Source of the DNA: Clostridium sp. DSM 17811 | GTDB lineage: Bacteria; Bacillota; Clostridia; Clostridiales; Clostridiaceae | Length of the DNA stretch: 64,000 nucleotides | Direction of reading: 5' to 3' | NCBI RefSeq assembly: GCF_018861905.1 | Contig: NZ_JAHLDU010000010.1 | Location: 1-64,000 of the forward strand | Part shown: positions 43,467-52,920 of the stretch, piece by piece | Position numbering within the stretch: position 1 is the first letter of the stretch | How the letters are laid out: the number at the start of each line of letters is the position of its first letter | The notes under the pieces: model-generated | Seen by the model: only the letters and a program-made list of their open reading frames with translations | What the model was told of the DNA's origin: nothing | Databases searched by the model: none | Program-made: the position numbers and the translations under genes

Positions 43467-44219
43467 ATGGATCAAAAAATAGTGAAAAAAAGCAACTATA
43501 ATTATGAAGATAATATGCAACTTATTCAAATGGCTAGAAATGGAGAACCTGGTGCACTAGACACTTTAGTAGAAATGAATTTGCCATTAGTTTCATCTAT
43601 AAGTAAAAAATTTTTAAATAGGGGATATGAATATGATGATATCTTCCAGATAGGTTGTATTGGGCTCGTAAAAGCAATTAATAATTTTGACACTAAGTAT
43701 AATGTGAAATTTTCCACATATGCAGTGCCTATGATAATGGGAGAGATTAAAAGATTTCTTAGAGATGATGGAATTATAAAAGTAAGCAGGAGCGTTAAAA
43801 ATACTGCAAGGCAATTGCATTATGATAAAGATACTCTAACCAAAAAATTGGGTAGAGATCCTACAATTGACGAATTGTCGGTCTTTTGTAATATAGAAAA
43901 AGAAGATATAGTATATGCATTAGAGTCTGCTAGCAATATGTTGTATTTATTTGATACGATACATCAAGATGATGGTGCACCAGTATTGTTAATTGATAAG
44001 CTAAGTGAGAAATATGAAGAAGATAACCAAGTTTTAGATAAAATATCTCTCAAAGAAGCACTTAGAAAACTTGATGCAAAATCAAGGCAAATAATTATGC
44101 TCAGATACTTTAAAGATAATACACAAATTCAGGTAGCAAAAATGATGGGAATTAGCCAAGTGCAGGTATCAAGAATAGAAAAGAAAGTTTTGAAAATAAT
44201 GAGGGAAAAATTAATTTAG
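43467..44219 (+). CDS. sigF: Forespore sigma factor F
   Basis: 250-residue sigma-70-family factor of the SigF/SigG/SigB type. Region 2 has DIFQIGCIGLVKAINNFDTKYNVKFSTYAVPMIMGEIKRFLRD, the core-binding and -10 helix part. Region 4 has SRQIIMLRYFKDNTQIQVAKMMGISQVQVSRIEKKVL, the -35 helix-turn-helix. It directs early forespore genes once SpoIIAB is displaced. Last gene of the operon, followed by a long stem-loop. Position after spoIIAB separates it from sigG. Confidence 0.95.
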   Translation: MDQKIVKKSNYNYEDNMQLIQMARNGEPGALDTLVEMNLPLVSSISKKFLNRGYEYDDIFQIGCIGLVKAINNFDTKYNVKFSTYAVPMIMGEIKRFLRDDGIIKVSRSVKNTARQLHYDKDTLTKKLGRDPTIDELSVFCNIEKEDIVYALESASNMLYLFDTIHQDDGAPVLLIDKLSEKYEEDNQVLDKISLKEALRKLDAKSRQIIMLRYFKDNTQIQVAKMMGISQVQVSRIEKKVLKIMREKLI

Positions 44220-44225
44220 AAAGAT

Positions 44226-44299
44226 AATAAGATGTATTATAGACAAATAACTTCAAGTTTGATTTGAAGCCGTTTATCTTTAGTTACATCTTATTTTTT
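44226..44299 (+). terminator. Long hairpin terminator after sigF
   Basis: AATAAGATGTA (44226-44236) pairs with TACATCTTATT (44285-44295), with further pairing inside (CTTCAA/TTGAAG) and a TTTTTT end. Confidence 0.75.
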
Positions 44300-44405
44300 G
44301 ACTAAAAACTATATAAATGCAAATACTAAAATTAAGAATCAGAGTATTATATTTTTATAAAAAAACAAATCAATAATAACTTTCAAAAGTGACAAGGAGG
44401 ATTTT

Positions 44406-44858
44406 ATGAAGGTAGAAGAAAAAGCCATAAGAAAAAAATTCAATAAACTTAATTCAAATAATATCCCAAAGCCAAATTTATTAAAACATTGTTTTAATGC
44501 CTTTTGGGTTGGAGGATTAATATGTGTAATTGGACAATTTATAAGTGATATTTTTTCGAAATTTGGTGTTCCAAAGGATGAGCTAGGGACATATGTATCT
44601 ATAGTCATGGTGTTTTTAGGTGCAGCACTTACGGGTATTGGTGTATATGATAAGTTGGGTGATTTTGCGGGCGCAGGTTCTGTTGTGCCAATTACAGGAT
44701 TTGCAAATTCAATTGTTTCACCTGCAATGGAGTTTAAAAAAGAGGGTTTTGTTTTTGGCGTTGCAGCTAAAATGTTTACTATTGCAGGACCTGTTCTAGT
44801 TTATGGAATTGGTTCATCTGTAATTGTAGGAATTTTATATTATTTTTTAAGGTGGTGA
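44406..44858 (+). CDS. spoVAC: Stage V sporulation protein AC
   Basis: 150-residue membrane protein of the SpoVA channel, which moves dipicolinic acid into the spore and releases it at germination; SpoVAC acts as the mechanosensitive part in Bacillus. A cytoplasmic, Lys-rich N-terminus is followed by helices in LLKHCFNAFWVGGLICVIGQ and the repeat-like DFAGAGSVVPITGFANSIVS. ATG 44406 has AAGGAGGA. With spoVAD and spoVAE it makes the usual clostridial three-gene set. Confidence 0.95.
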   Translation: MKVEEKAIRKKFNKLNSNNIPKPNLLKHCFNAFWVGGLICVIGQFISDIFSKFGVPKDELGTYVSIVMVFLGAALTGIGVYDKLGDFAGAGSVVPITGFANSIVSPAMEFKKEGFVFGVAAKMFTIAGPVLVYGIGSSVIVGILYYFLRW

Positions 44859-44864
44859 TGCAGA

Positions 44865-45881
44865 ATGGGTAGAAGAATTGGTCTTCAAACAGTAGAAATT
44901 GAAAGTAAACCTAGAATTATCGGCACCTATAACATAGTTGGTCCTAAGGAAGGTCAGGGACCATTAAAAGAGTATTTCGATAAAATTATAGAAGATGATC
45001 TTAATGGAACTGCAAGTTTTGAAAAAGCTGAAACAAGTCTTTTATATACTGCTATATCAGGAAGTATAAAAAAAGCAAAGTTAAAGGAAGCCGATATCAA
45101 TTATTTATTAGCGGGTGATTTATTAAACCAGTTATCATCTTCATGTTTTGCTGCTAGAGATTTAGACATACCGTTTATAGGTCTATATGGAGCTTGTTCA
45201 ACTATGGCAGAGTCTTTAAGCGTTGGTTCAATGATAATGGAAGGTGGCCTAGCTAATTATGTTGTAGCAGCTACCTCCTCACATTTTTCTTCAGCGGAAA
45301 GGCAATTTAGATTACCACTTGAAATGGGAAGTCAGAGACCACCAACAGCGCAGTGGACTGTTACTGGTGCAGGTTCAATGGTTTTAGGTAAAAAAGGTAA
45401 ATTCCCTTATGTTACTCATATTACAACTGGAAAAGTTAAAGACTATGGAATAATTGATGCGAATAATATGGGAGTTGCAATGGCACCAGCAGCCGTTGAT
45501 ACTATTAAACAACATTTTATGGATACTGGTAGAAAACCTTCAGATTATGATGTTATTGCTACTGGAGATTTAGGTATTATAGGAAAGGAGTTTACAGAAA
45601 AATTATTACTTGAATACAAGTACGATATGAGAGGTCATTATATTGATTGTGGTGAGAAAATTTTTGATGCTTCGAGGCAAGGAACTAATGCTGGTGGTAG
45701 TGGTTGCGGTTGTTCTGCAGTAGTTGCAACAGGTTATTTACTTAAAAATATGCTGAAGGGAAAATTTAAAAGGATCCTGTTAGTTTCAACAGGGGCTCTT
45801 TTAAGTCCTACTTCAACTTTGCAGGGTGAAACAATACCAGGAATTGCTCATGCTGTTTCAATAGAGTTTGGGGGTGAATAA
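44865..45881 (+). CDS. spoVAD: Stage V sporulation protein AD
   Basis: 338-residue soluble protein with a thiolase/ketoacyl synthase fold that binds dipicolinic acid on the outer face of the spore inner membrane. The start MGRRIGLQTVEIESKPRI, LYGACSTMAESLSVGSMIMEGG and GSGCGCSAVVATGYLLKNM are family features. It begins six bases after spoVAC and ends directly at the spoVAE start. Complete length. Confidence 0.95.
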   Translation: MGRRIGLQTVEIESKPRIIGTYNIVGPKEGQGPLKEYFDKIIEDDLNGTASFEKAETSLLYTAISGSIKKAKLKEADINYLLAGDLLNQLSSSCFAARDLDIPFIGLYGACSTMAESLSVGSMIMEGGLANYVVAATSSHFSSAERQFRLPLEMGSQRPPTAQWTVTGAGSMVLGKKGKFPYVTHITTGKVKDYGIIDANNMGVAMAPAAVDTIKQHFMDTGRKPSDYDVIATGDLGIIGKEFTEKLLLEYKYDMRGHYIDCGEKIFDASRQGTNAGGSGCGCSAVVATGYLLKNMLKGKFKRILLVSTGALLSPTSTLQGETIPGIAHAVSIEFGGE

Positions 45882-46238
45882 ATGAATAATTACATTATGG
45901 CTTTTATAGTTGGAGGACTTATATGTGTAATAGGTCAAATACTTATGGATACAACTAAACTTACTCCTGCTAGGATATTGGTTGTATTTGTAACGGGTGG
46001 TGTAATACTAGGAGCATTTAATATATATGATGTAGTAATCAAATATGGGAAAGCTGGGGGGAGTATACCTCTGCCGGGTTTTGGATATAGTTTGGCTAAG
46101 AGTGTAATGAAAGAAGTAGATGAGTTTGGTCTTATAGGTGCTTTTACAGGAGGTATAAAGGGTACTGCGGGCGGCATTACTGCTGCAATTTTCTTTGGAT
46201 ATATAATGGCATTGATTTTTAATCCTAAAACTAAATAA
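45882..46238 (+). CDS. spoVAE: Stage V sporulation protein AE(b)
   Basis: 118-residue membrane protein related to SpoVAC, with four hydrophobic helices and FILNMAFIVGGLICVIGQILMD-type N-terminal sequence (NYIMAFIVGGLICVIGQILM), then SIPLPGFGYSLAKSVMKEV. It forms the membrane channel with SpoVAC. ATG 45882 follows the spoVAD stop with no gap and uses GGGGGTGA in the end of spoVAD as ribosome site. Followed by a bidirectional terminator. Confidence 0.95.
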   Translation: MNNYIMAFIVGGLICVIGQILMDTTKLTPARILVVFVTGGVILGAFNIYDVVIKYGKAGGSIPLPGFGYSLAKSVMKEVDEFGLIGAFTGGIKGTAGGITAAIFFGYIMALIFNPKTK

Positions 46239-46282
46239 AAAACAACTATTAAAATACATAATATTTTAATAGTTGTTTTTTT
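46237..46282. terminator. Bidirectional terminator between spoVAE and the PBP gene
   Basis: A perfect 20-bp stem with AAAAAACAACTATTAAAATA as left arm and a 5-nt loop, ending in T7. It reads equally on both strands and overlaps the PBP stop codon. Confidence 0.9.
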
Positions 46283-48740
46283 AGTTTGTTTTATGTGTAG
46301 TAGTGTCATTATTTTGATTAGGATAAGTATTGTTAATAGGTGTATTTGGGTTAAGTTGACCACCACCATTCGTAGTGTTATTTCCTCCATTAGTTTTAGG
46401 AGTAGTAACAGGAGGTGTTATTTCAGGGGTAGTTGATGGAATATTTGGAGTGACAACTGAAGGAGAAGAAAAGGAACCCGAAGAGGTATCAACTGCTGTT
46501 GGTAATACAAAAGCAGAGTCTTCTAAATATGCATTAGGAACATAATCCCTCTTTATAAAAACCCTTGTTTCAATTTTCCAAATTGGTGTATATTCTGATG
46601 CCAAAACATAGCTACCACTTGCATCCCTTGTGACTTTAGCAGAAACATGTATGCTGTCAAGGGTTGTAGGCTGAGTCCCGTCAATAAACAGTTCAGAGTA
46701 AACCCTATCGCCCCTTGGGTCTGCAATAGTTAAATCTGTAGGTATATTACCTGAATCCTTTGATACGGACAAGGAAGATATACCAGAAGGCATATCAACG
46801 TTCTTTACTGGAAGAGAAGTATGAGCAGATTTCATAACTTTTCCCCATAACTGCGCAGCATCATTACTGCCCAATCCTTCAATTTTATCTGCTTTATCAG
46901 TTCCAATCCAGACTGCGGCAGAGTAATATGGAGTTAAACCAACAAACCATAAATCTTTTGAATTAGAAGAAGTACCAGTTTTACCTCGAACAGGCATGTC
47001 GCTAAAAATAGCGTTTGTTCCAGTGCCACCTGGGCCTACAGGTCCGCTTAATAAATCGTACATGATATAAGCACTTTGAGGTGATAAAACAGGTGTTGTT
47101 TCAGGTTTTGTATCAAGCAGTACCTTACCAGTTCTATCGATTACTTTAGTATATAATCTTGGAGTAGTACGATTCCCGCTATTACCAAAAACGCCATATG
47201 CAGCTGCCATAGTAAGAGGATTAGTTCCACTATTTAATTGACCAAGGGACATAGCAGACAGACTAATCTTATCTACGTTATCTAGCTGCAATCCAAACTT
47301 TTCACCATAGGAAACTCCAGTCTTGATACCAATCATATTTTCTATTTTTACAGCTGCCACGTTAACAGAATATTTCAAACAATCTCTTAGAGTTAAATAC
47401 CCTCGATATATATCAGGCGAATTTTTAGGGTTATATCCAATACTTGCAGAGACGGGTGAATCCTCAATAACAGTAGATGCCGTAGCTATTTTTGTATTAA
47501 TAGCTGGACTATATACGGTTAAGGGCTTAATACTTGATCCAGGAGCCCTTAAAAATTTATCATCATAGGCAGCTCTGTTGTAAGAGCCAGGAACTTTAAC
47601 ATTACGACCACCTATAATAGTTTTAACTTCACCTGTATGATAATCCATGATAACACATGAGGCTTGTAGTTTTTCTTGTGAAGAGTTCATAGGAGCATCA
47701 ATTAAACTTTGTGATGTATTTTGCATATTCCTATCCATGGTTGTATAAATTTTTACACCATCATACATAAGCATTGAAGATGCTTCCTTTTGGCTAATCT
47801 TATATTTTTTCATTAGATCATTAGTAACTTGAAGGAGTGCAGGTCTTGAAAAGAACTCATAGTTCATTTTATTTGCATCTTTTTTTGAAAAACTAAAAGT
47901 TAATTTTTCAGCCATGGCTGAGTCAAATTGTACTTTACTAATTTTATTATATTTGTACATATTAGCTAAGACCGCTTTGGTTCTAGCTGAATCAAAAGCT
48001 GTTTTAGTATCATATGATTTAGTTGCCATAGAATATGAAACACTAGGGTTTTGTGCAGCACTAGCTATAAAAGCAGATTGTTTTAAGGTTAAGTTTTTAA
48101 CAGATTTATTAAAATATTGTTGTGACGCCGCTTCTATACCATGAGCATTTCCACCTAGAAAAATAGTATTCATATATGTCTCTAAAATTTGGGACTTGGT
48201 TAATACTTTTTCTATTTGTAGTGATAAGTAAATTTCTTGAACTTTTCTTTTTATAGAAGTCCTATTTTCGATAGAATCTTCTAAAAATACTCTGTATTTG
48301 ACCAGCTGTTGAGTTATTGTTGAAGCACCCTGAAGACTTTGACCACTTCCAGTTATTTTTATTTTTATATCATTAAATATAGAACCAGCTAGTCTTTTTA
48401 TATCAATACCTGGGTGAGTTGCAAATCTAAAATCTTCAATACTTATAAATGCTTCCTGAAGATTAACTGGAACATCACTAATAGGTACATTAATTCTTCT
48501 TTGCGAAATAACATATTCATCCATAAGTTTTCCGGAATCATCTAATAATACAGTAATTTCATCTAATTTTAAAAATTCATTAATATTTAAACTAGGAGCC
48601 GTCTTAATCATAGCTAAGACTACTCCACCGATGGCTACACTGATTGTTAAGGCTATAATTAGAATGGTAAAAATAAGTTTTTTAAAAACATGCTTCTCAG
48701 CTTTTTTTTTCTTTTTCTGAGAAGTTTCTTTTTTATCCAT
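46281..48740 (-). CDS. ponA: Class A penicillin-binding protein (PBP1A type)
   Basis: Bifunctional peptidoglycan synthase of about 819 residues. A Lys-rich cytoplasmic tail and one membrane helix precede the GT51 domain (AFISIEDFRFATHPGID, QGASTITQQLVKY, KVQEIYLSLQIEK with catalytic Glu). The transpeptidase domain follows with APGSSIKPLTVY (nucleophile Ser), YSVN and KTGTSSNSKDLWFVG. The C-terminus is a long Pro/Thr/Asn-rich tail (last 70 residues), common in clostridial PBPs. ATG 48740 has AAGGAGG at the right distance; the ATG at 48785 has none. Convergent with spoVAE. Confidence 0.95.
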   Translation of the reverse strand: MDKKETSQKKKKKAEKHVFKKLIFTILIIALTISVAIGGVVLAMIKTAPSLNINEFLKLDEITVLLDDSGKLMDEYVISQRRINVPISDVPVNLQEAFISIEDFRFATHPGIDIKRLAGSIFNDIKIKITGSGQSLQGASTITQQLVKYRVFLEDSIENRTSIKRKVQEIYLSLQIEKVLTKSQILETYMNTIFLGGNAHGIEAASQQYFNKSVKNLTLKQSAFIASAAQNPSVSYSMATKSYDTKTAFDSARTKAVLANMYKYNKISKVQFDSAMAEKLTFSFSKKDANKMNYEFFSRPALLQVTNDLMKKYKISQKEASSMLMYDGVKIYTTMDRNMQNTSQSLIDAPMNSSQEKLQASCVIMDYHTGEVKTIIGGRNVKVPGSYNRAAYDDKFLRAPGSSIKPLTVYSPAINTKIATASTVIEDSPVSASIGYNPKNSPDIYRGYLTLRDCLKYSVNVAAVKIENMIGIKTGVSYGEKFGLQLDNVDKISLSAMSLGQLNSGTNPLTMAAAYGVFGNSGNRTTPRLYTKVIDRTGKVLLDTKPETTPVLSPQSAYIMYDLLSGPVGPGGTGTNAIFSDMPVRGKTGTSSNSKDLWFVGLTPYYSAAVWIGTDKADKIEGLGSNDAAQLWGKVMKSAHTSLPVKNVDMPSGISSLSVSKDSGNIPTDLTIADPRGDRVYSELFIDGTQPTTLDSIHVSAKVTRDASGSYVLASEYTPIWKIETRVFIKRDYVPNAYLEDSAFVLPTAVDTSSGSFSSPSVVTPNIPSTTPEITPPVTTPKTNGGNNTTNGGGQLNPNTPINNTYPNQNNDTTTHKTN

Positions 48741-48967
48741 TGAGCATCCTCCTTGTATTTTTATGAAGCAGATAAAAACTAACAATTTTTACCATGACAT
48801 CTAAAAATTCACGTTGTTTAGCTATAATTAGCTTTTAATATTATAACATATAATTATATTATTTATTTAAATAAAACTTAATATAAAATATTGTGTTTTG
48901 AAATGCTATTTGAATTCTTTACTTTAAATGAGTTACATATAATAATGTATAACCTTAAATGGGGGTA

Positions 48968-49630
48968 ATGAATATTAATAATAAAATTAAAGGTAGAATA
49001 TTAATAATTATAGCCATAGTTATGATTAATTTTACAATATTCATATATATTTTTGATAAAACTACAATGCCAACTGTAATGGCAGTCGCAGATTCAGAAA
49101 TGAGAGCAAAAGCAACAGAGATTGTAAATAAGGCAATTATAGATGAATATTCAAATCAATTTAACTATGATGAGATAATAAAGGTGGATAAGGATTCTGT
49201 TGGAAATATCGTAATGCTGAAAGCGGATACTTTGAAAATGAATAAAATAGCTTGTGATGTTGCACTAAAGTCACAAAAGGAATTAATGAAATTGGGCGAT
49301 GTAGGAATTAAGGTTCCAATAGGATACATAACAAGAAATAATATTCTATCCTATTATGGACCTAGTGTTAATATCAAAATGCAGCCTATAGGACATGTAG
49401 AAACTAAATATTCATCGGAGTTTGAAAGTGCGGGTATAAATCAAACAAGACATAAGATCTATGTTAAGGTGAGAACTACGGTTAGAGTAATTATACCTTT
49501 GAGAAGTAATGATATTGAGGTAACAAATGAGGTGCCAATTGCCGAAACTATTATAGTTGGAAAAACACCTAATACTTCAGTTCAATTAGATTTAAATGGA
49601 ACTGGATTTAAACTAGGAAATAGCAATTAA
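48968..49630 (+). CDS. yunB: Sporulation protein YunB
   Basis: About 220 residues with one N-terminal membrane helix (GRILIIIAIVMINFTIFIYI) and an outer domain. RAKATEIVNKAIIDEY, IVMLKADTLKMNKIA and VRTTVRVIIPLRSNDIEVTNEVPIAETIIVG are YunB features. In Bacillus yunB is a mother-cell (sigma-E) gene. ATG 48968 or ATG 48959 can start it; the only G-rich ribosome site (48961-48965) lies between them, so the start is uncertain. A CATATAAT at 48936-48943 could be a sigma-E -10, but no convincing -35 was seen. Confidence 0.88.
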   Translation: MNINNKIKGRILIIIAIVMINFTIFIYIFDKTTMPTVMAVADSEMRAKATEIVNKAIIDEYSNQFNYDEIIKVDKDSVGNIVMLKADTLKMNKIACDVALKSQKELMKLGDVGIKVPIGYITRNNILSYYGPSVNIKMQPIGHVETKYSSEFESAGINQTRHKIYVKVRTTVRVIIPLRSNDIEVTNEVPIAETIIVGKTPNTSVQLDLNGTGFKLGNSN

Positions 49631-49631
49631 C

Positions 49632-49682
49632 AAAAGTATAAAAAATAAAGCGCGCGGTGCGCACTTTATTTTTTATACTTTT
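49632..49682. terminator. Very long bidirectional terminator
   Basis: AAAAGTATAAAAAATAAAG plus GCGC on the left pairs with GCGC plus the perfect complement on the right. It lies between convergent yunB and hpt. Confidence 0.88.
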
Positions 49683-49704
49683 ATGTATTTATAGGGCATT
49701 TAAA

Positions 49705-50229
49705 TTAATCTTCCCAATTAAATATGTACGGTATATTTCTGTAGTAGTCTCCATAATTTAATCCATAACCAACTACAAAAAGATCTGGAATCTCAAAGCA
49801 ATAGTAATCAGGTGTTATTTCAACCTTTCTTCTTTCTATCTTATTTAAAAGAACACAAGTTTTAACACTAGCAGCGCCTAAAGATCTAACGTGATTCACA
49901 ACGAAATCCATAGTTAAACCAGTATCAACAATATCATCCACTATTAATACATCAAACCCAGAGATATTGTCAGGTATGTCATTCACAATATTAACGAGTC
50001 CTTTTGATTCTTCGTCATCCCCATAACTCGAAGTTGTCATAAATCCTATTTTTGTAGGTACAGTGATTTGACGTACAAGGTCTGCAGTATATATGAAGCT
50101 ACCTCTAAGCAATGATAGAACATATAATTTTTTTCCCAAATAATCTTTGGAAATTTCAGTACCAAGTTGTTCAATTCGCTCATTAATTTGATCTTTTGAT
50201 ATAAGAATATTTATTTTTTTATTATCCAA
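49705..50229 (-). CDS. hpt: Hypoxanthine phosphoribosyltransferase
   Basis: Salvages hypoxanthine and guanine to IMP and GMP with PRPP. 174 residues from TTG 50229, which follows GGCGGGATTAACA on the minus strand and matches the family length of about 178. The upstream ATG at 50271 would add 14 unusual residues. Motifs are YVLSLLRGSFIYTADL, MTTSSYGDDEESKG and the PRPP loop VLIVDDIVDTGLTM, then PDLFVVGYGLNYGDYYRN. It is transcribed away from hflX. Confidence 0.94.
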   Translation of the reverse strand: MDNKKINILISKDQINERIEQLGTEISKDYLGKKLYVLSLLRGSFIYTADLVRQITVPTKIGFMTTSSYGDDEESKGLVNIVNDIPDNISGFDVLIVDDIVDTGLTMDFVVNHVRSLGAASVKTCVLLNKIERRKVEITPDYYCFEIPDLFVVGYGLNYGDYYRNIPYIFNWED

Positions 50230-50349
50230 TGTTAATCCCGCCCTCTTTACATATTTACAATATGCTCTCAATAGTATAAAATTATAAGAAACTTGTCAAG
50301 TATAAGAATAAGAAAATTAGTTAAAATATTAGTAGAATGGAGTGATATG

Positions 50350-52140
50350 ATGATATATGGAAATATAGATGGAGTTAAAAATTCAATTTTAAATAAATTA
50401 GAAAAGGCTTGTGAATTAAGCGTTTCTAAAGATTCTATTTTATCTGTTGAATTGGTAGATATATTAGTTGAGGTAACACAAAATCTAGATAGAGAAGTTA
50501 GTGCAGCTATAGATAGAAAGGGCCAAATTATAAGTATGGGTATTGGCGACAGTAGTACTGTGGAACTGCCTATAATTGATATAAGAGAAGGACGGTTATC
50601 AGGGGTTAAAATAATACACACCCATCCAAATGGCAATTCTAGATTATCAGCGCTTGATATGTCAGCACTTGTAAAACTAAAATTAGATTGTATAGTGGCT
50701 ATTGGAGTAAGTCCGGAAAAGGAAAATTTAAAATACAACATAGGTTTTTGTGGAATAGATAAGGGTATTTTAATAGAAGAAGAAGTGGGTCCAATAAGTT
50801 TAAATGAAGTAATTGAATATGATATTTTAGACAAAATTAAATACATTGAAAAATTAATGAAAACATGCGATGTTATTGAAGATGATACAGAACGAGCTAT
50901 TTTAGTAGGGATAGGTAGTGAAGAGGATTTAGTAGAACTCACAGAACTTGCAAGAGCATGTAATGTAGAGACTGTAGACACTATACTTCAAAATAGACAT
51001 AAAATAGATGCAGCTTTATATATAGGTAGAGGAAAAGCTGAAGAAATAGCAAGCATAAGGCAAGCGTTAAGAGCAAATCTAGTTATATTTGATGATGAAT
51101 TATCAGGTTCTCAAGTTAGAAACTTGGAAGAAGTTCTTGGGTGTAAGGTAATAGACAGAACTACGCTAATTTTAGAGATTTTTGCACGAAGAGCAAGAAC
51201 CCGGGAAGCGAAAATACAAGTTGAGCTTGCACAATTAAAATATAGATTACCAAGATTAACTGGACTTGGAACAATGCTTTCAAGGACAGGTGCTGGAATT
51301 GGAACAAGAGGTCCAGGGGAGAAAAAGTTAGAAATTGATAAAAGACGAATAAGAGAAGGTATTTTTGATTTAAACAAAGAATTAGCAAAAATAAGAACAA
51401 CGAGAAGTGTACAAAGGGAGAAGAGAAGTCGAGAGAGTATCTCAAAAGTATCTTTAGTAGGATACACTAATTCTGGTAAATCAACGCTTAGAAATGCATT
51501 GTGTGATGTAGCAGCATTAAAAAGTGTTGCTATAAAGGACAAAGTGTTTGAAGCAGATATGCTTTTTGCAACACTAGATGTAACAACAAGAGCATTACTA
51601 TTACCTGATAATAGAGTGGCGGCAGTAACGGACACAGTAGGTTTTATTAGAAAACTACCTCATGACTTAGTTGAGGCTTTTAAATCAACACTTGAAGAGG
51701 TAGTATACTCCGATTTGTTGCTACATGTGGTAGATGTATCATCTGAAACTGCAGAACTTCAAATAGAGGCTGTAGAAGGTGTATTAACAGAATTAAACGC
51801 AATTGATAAACCAGTGATATTAGTATTAAATAAAATTGATAAAGCCTCACCAGAAAATATTTTGAAAATCAAAGAAAAATATAAGGAATTAAAATGTATA
51901 GAGATATCTGCTAAAAATGGTACGAATTTGGATGGACTATTGAAACATGTTTGCACAGATCTTCCATACACTCTTAAAAAAATTGAGGTGCTTATTCCAT
52001 ACACTGATCAGGCTATGGTTGCATACTTACATAGGGGTTCAATGGTTGATTCAGAAGAGTACAACGAGGAAGGAACACTTATGTCAGTACGAGGAGATGA
52101 TGAAGTTTACAATAAATGCAAAAAATACATTTTAACTTAG
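50350..52140 (+). CDS. hflX: GTPase HflX with N-terminal JAMM-like domain
   Basis: 596-residue ribosome-associated GTPase; HflX splits stalled or hibernating 70S particles. The HflX domain has GTRGPGEKKLEIDKRRIREG, G1 GYTNSGKST (usually GYTNAGKST), DTVGFIRKLPHDLVEAFKST and NKID. The usual protein is about 420 residues; here about 170 extra residues precede it. They contain HTHPNGNSRLSALD, which fits the JAMM/MPN metal motif HxHx7Sx2D (His90, His92, Ser100, Asp103). GGAG (50339-50342) supports ATG 50350, with 50347 also possible. Whether the extra domain is an active metalloprotease is unknown. Confidence 0.93.
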   Translation: MIYGNIDGVKNSILNKLEKACELSVSKDSILSVELVDILVEVTQNLDREVSAAIDRKGQIISMGIGDSSTVELPIIDIREGRLSGVKIIHTHPNGNSRLSALDMSALVKLKLDCIVAIGVSPEKENLKYNIGFCGIDKGILIEEEVGPISLNEVIEYDILDKIKYIEKLMKTCDVIEDDTERAILVGIGSEEDLVELTELARACNVETVDTILQNRHKIDAALYIGRGKAEEIASIRQALRANLVIFDDELSGSQVRNLEEVLGCKVIDRTTLILEIFARRARTREAKIQVELAQLKYRLPRLTGLGTMLSRTGAGIGTRGPGEKKLEIDKRRIREGIFDLNKELAKIRTTRSVQREKRSRESISKVSLVGYTNSGKSTLRNALCDVAALKSVAIKDKVFEADMLFATLDVTTRALLLPDNRVAAVTDTVGFIRKLPHDLVEAFKSTLEEVVYSDLLLHVVDVSSETAELQIEAVEGVLTELNAIDKPVILVLNKIDKASPENILKIKEKYKELKCIEISAKNGTNLDGLLKHVCTDLPYTLKKIEVLIPYTDQAMVAYLHRGSMVDSEEYNEEGTLMSVRGDDEVYNKCKKYILT

Positions 52141-52245
52141 TTGTGTTTATTAATGAAAAATTTTTAGAAGTGTAATAAAATATAGATCTATCTTATATAA
52201 TTTAATATTAGTCTATAACAGTTATTAAAGAATGTAGGAGTAGAT

Positions 52246-52755
52246 ATGGGAGAAAAAAAGTCGAATTCAGATAATGAAGAAGATCAAGATAAAAGAACAA
52301 TTCAAGACCGTATAAATTATCAACAAATACAACAACAAATTATAAATGATATGAACAAACAGATTGGGAGCATAAGTAGTGGGAATTATACTGATCAGTC
52401 ATTAGCTACTTCGGCGGATACATCTAATAGTTCTTGCATTAAATTATTGGCAGATAAGGTTGTAGACATAAATATTTTAAAATTTGAATTAGATAGATTA
52501 CCATTGGATTTTAAAGCAAGAGCTTATTTTGAAAATGATGTAAAACCATTGTTAGATACTCTATATACTTTATCACTTGCATCCCTTGATTTTTCAGCTA
52601 CTGCAGTTAGTTTGACAAATACAAATTTCGGGCGTAGTTCAAAAATTAAGAACGCTCTAAAATTAACAGACAGCGTTGATGAAATATCATCAGATGTAAT
52701 TAAAGTATTAAGATGTAAAGTTGATAATATGCTGAAATTATCAAAAGGTGATTGA
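52246..52755 (+). CDS. Hypothetical protein, Gln/Asn-rich N-terminus
   Basis: 169 residues, family not recognised. The first 60 residues are polar and probably disordered (many Asp, Glu, Gln, Ser); a helical domain follows with LDRLPLDFKARAYFENDVKP and TLYTLSLASLDFSATAVSL. No signal peptide or membrane helix. GTAGGAGTAG precedes ATG 52246 and a terminator follows, so it is a stand-alone gene. Confidence 0.75.
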   Translation: MGEKKSNSDNEEDQDKRTIQDRINYQQIQQQIINDMNKQIGSISSGNYTDQSLATSADTSNSSCIKLLADKVVDINILKFELDRLPLDFKARAYFENDVKPLLDTLYTLSLASLDFSATAVSLTNTNFGRSSKIKNALKLTDSVDEISSDVIKVLRCKVDNMLKLSKGD

Positions 52756-52776
52756 AAATAATTTTTTTGGGGAATG

Positions 52777-52822
52777 GAGAGAATTAGTTTAATAAATATT
52801 AAACTTGTTTCTCTTTATTTTT
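52777..52822 (+). terminator. Rho-independent terminator
   Basis: AGAGAA and AGTTTAAT pair with ATTAAACT and TTTCTCT around AAAT, followed by TTATTTTTT. Confidence 0.8.
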
Positions 52823-52920
52823 TAAGTATATGTTTATTTGTAATTGTGAAAAATGTAGTGCTATAATGAAGGATAGAGGAATAACATATAGATTATATTA
52901 AAAATTAGTGGGGGAAGAGA

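Noticed and set aside
44310-44400. Possible sigma-G promoter before spoVAC
   Set aside because: Expected from other species, but no pair of elements with correct spacing was clear enough to report.
45935-46390. Antisense frame over spoVAE and the terminator (151 codons)
   Set aside because: Covers a well-supported spoVAE gene and a bidirectional terminator; no ribosome site and no recognisable protein.
50268-50981. Antisense frame of 237 codons over the start of hflX
   Set aside because: Ser/Ile-rich shadow of the JAMM-like region on the other strand; no ribosome site.
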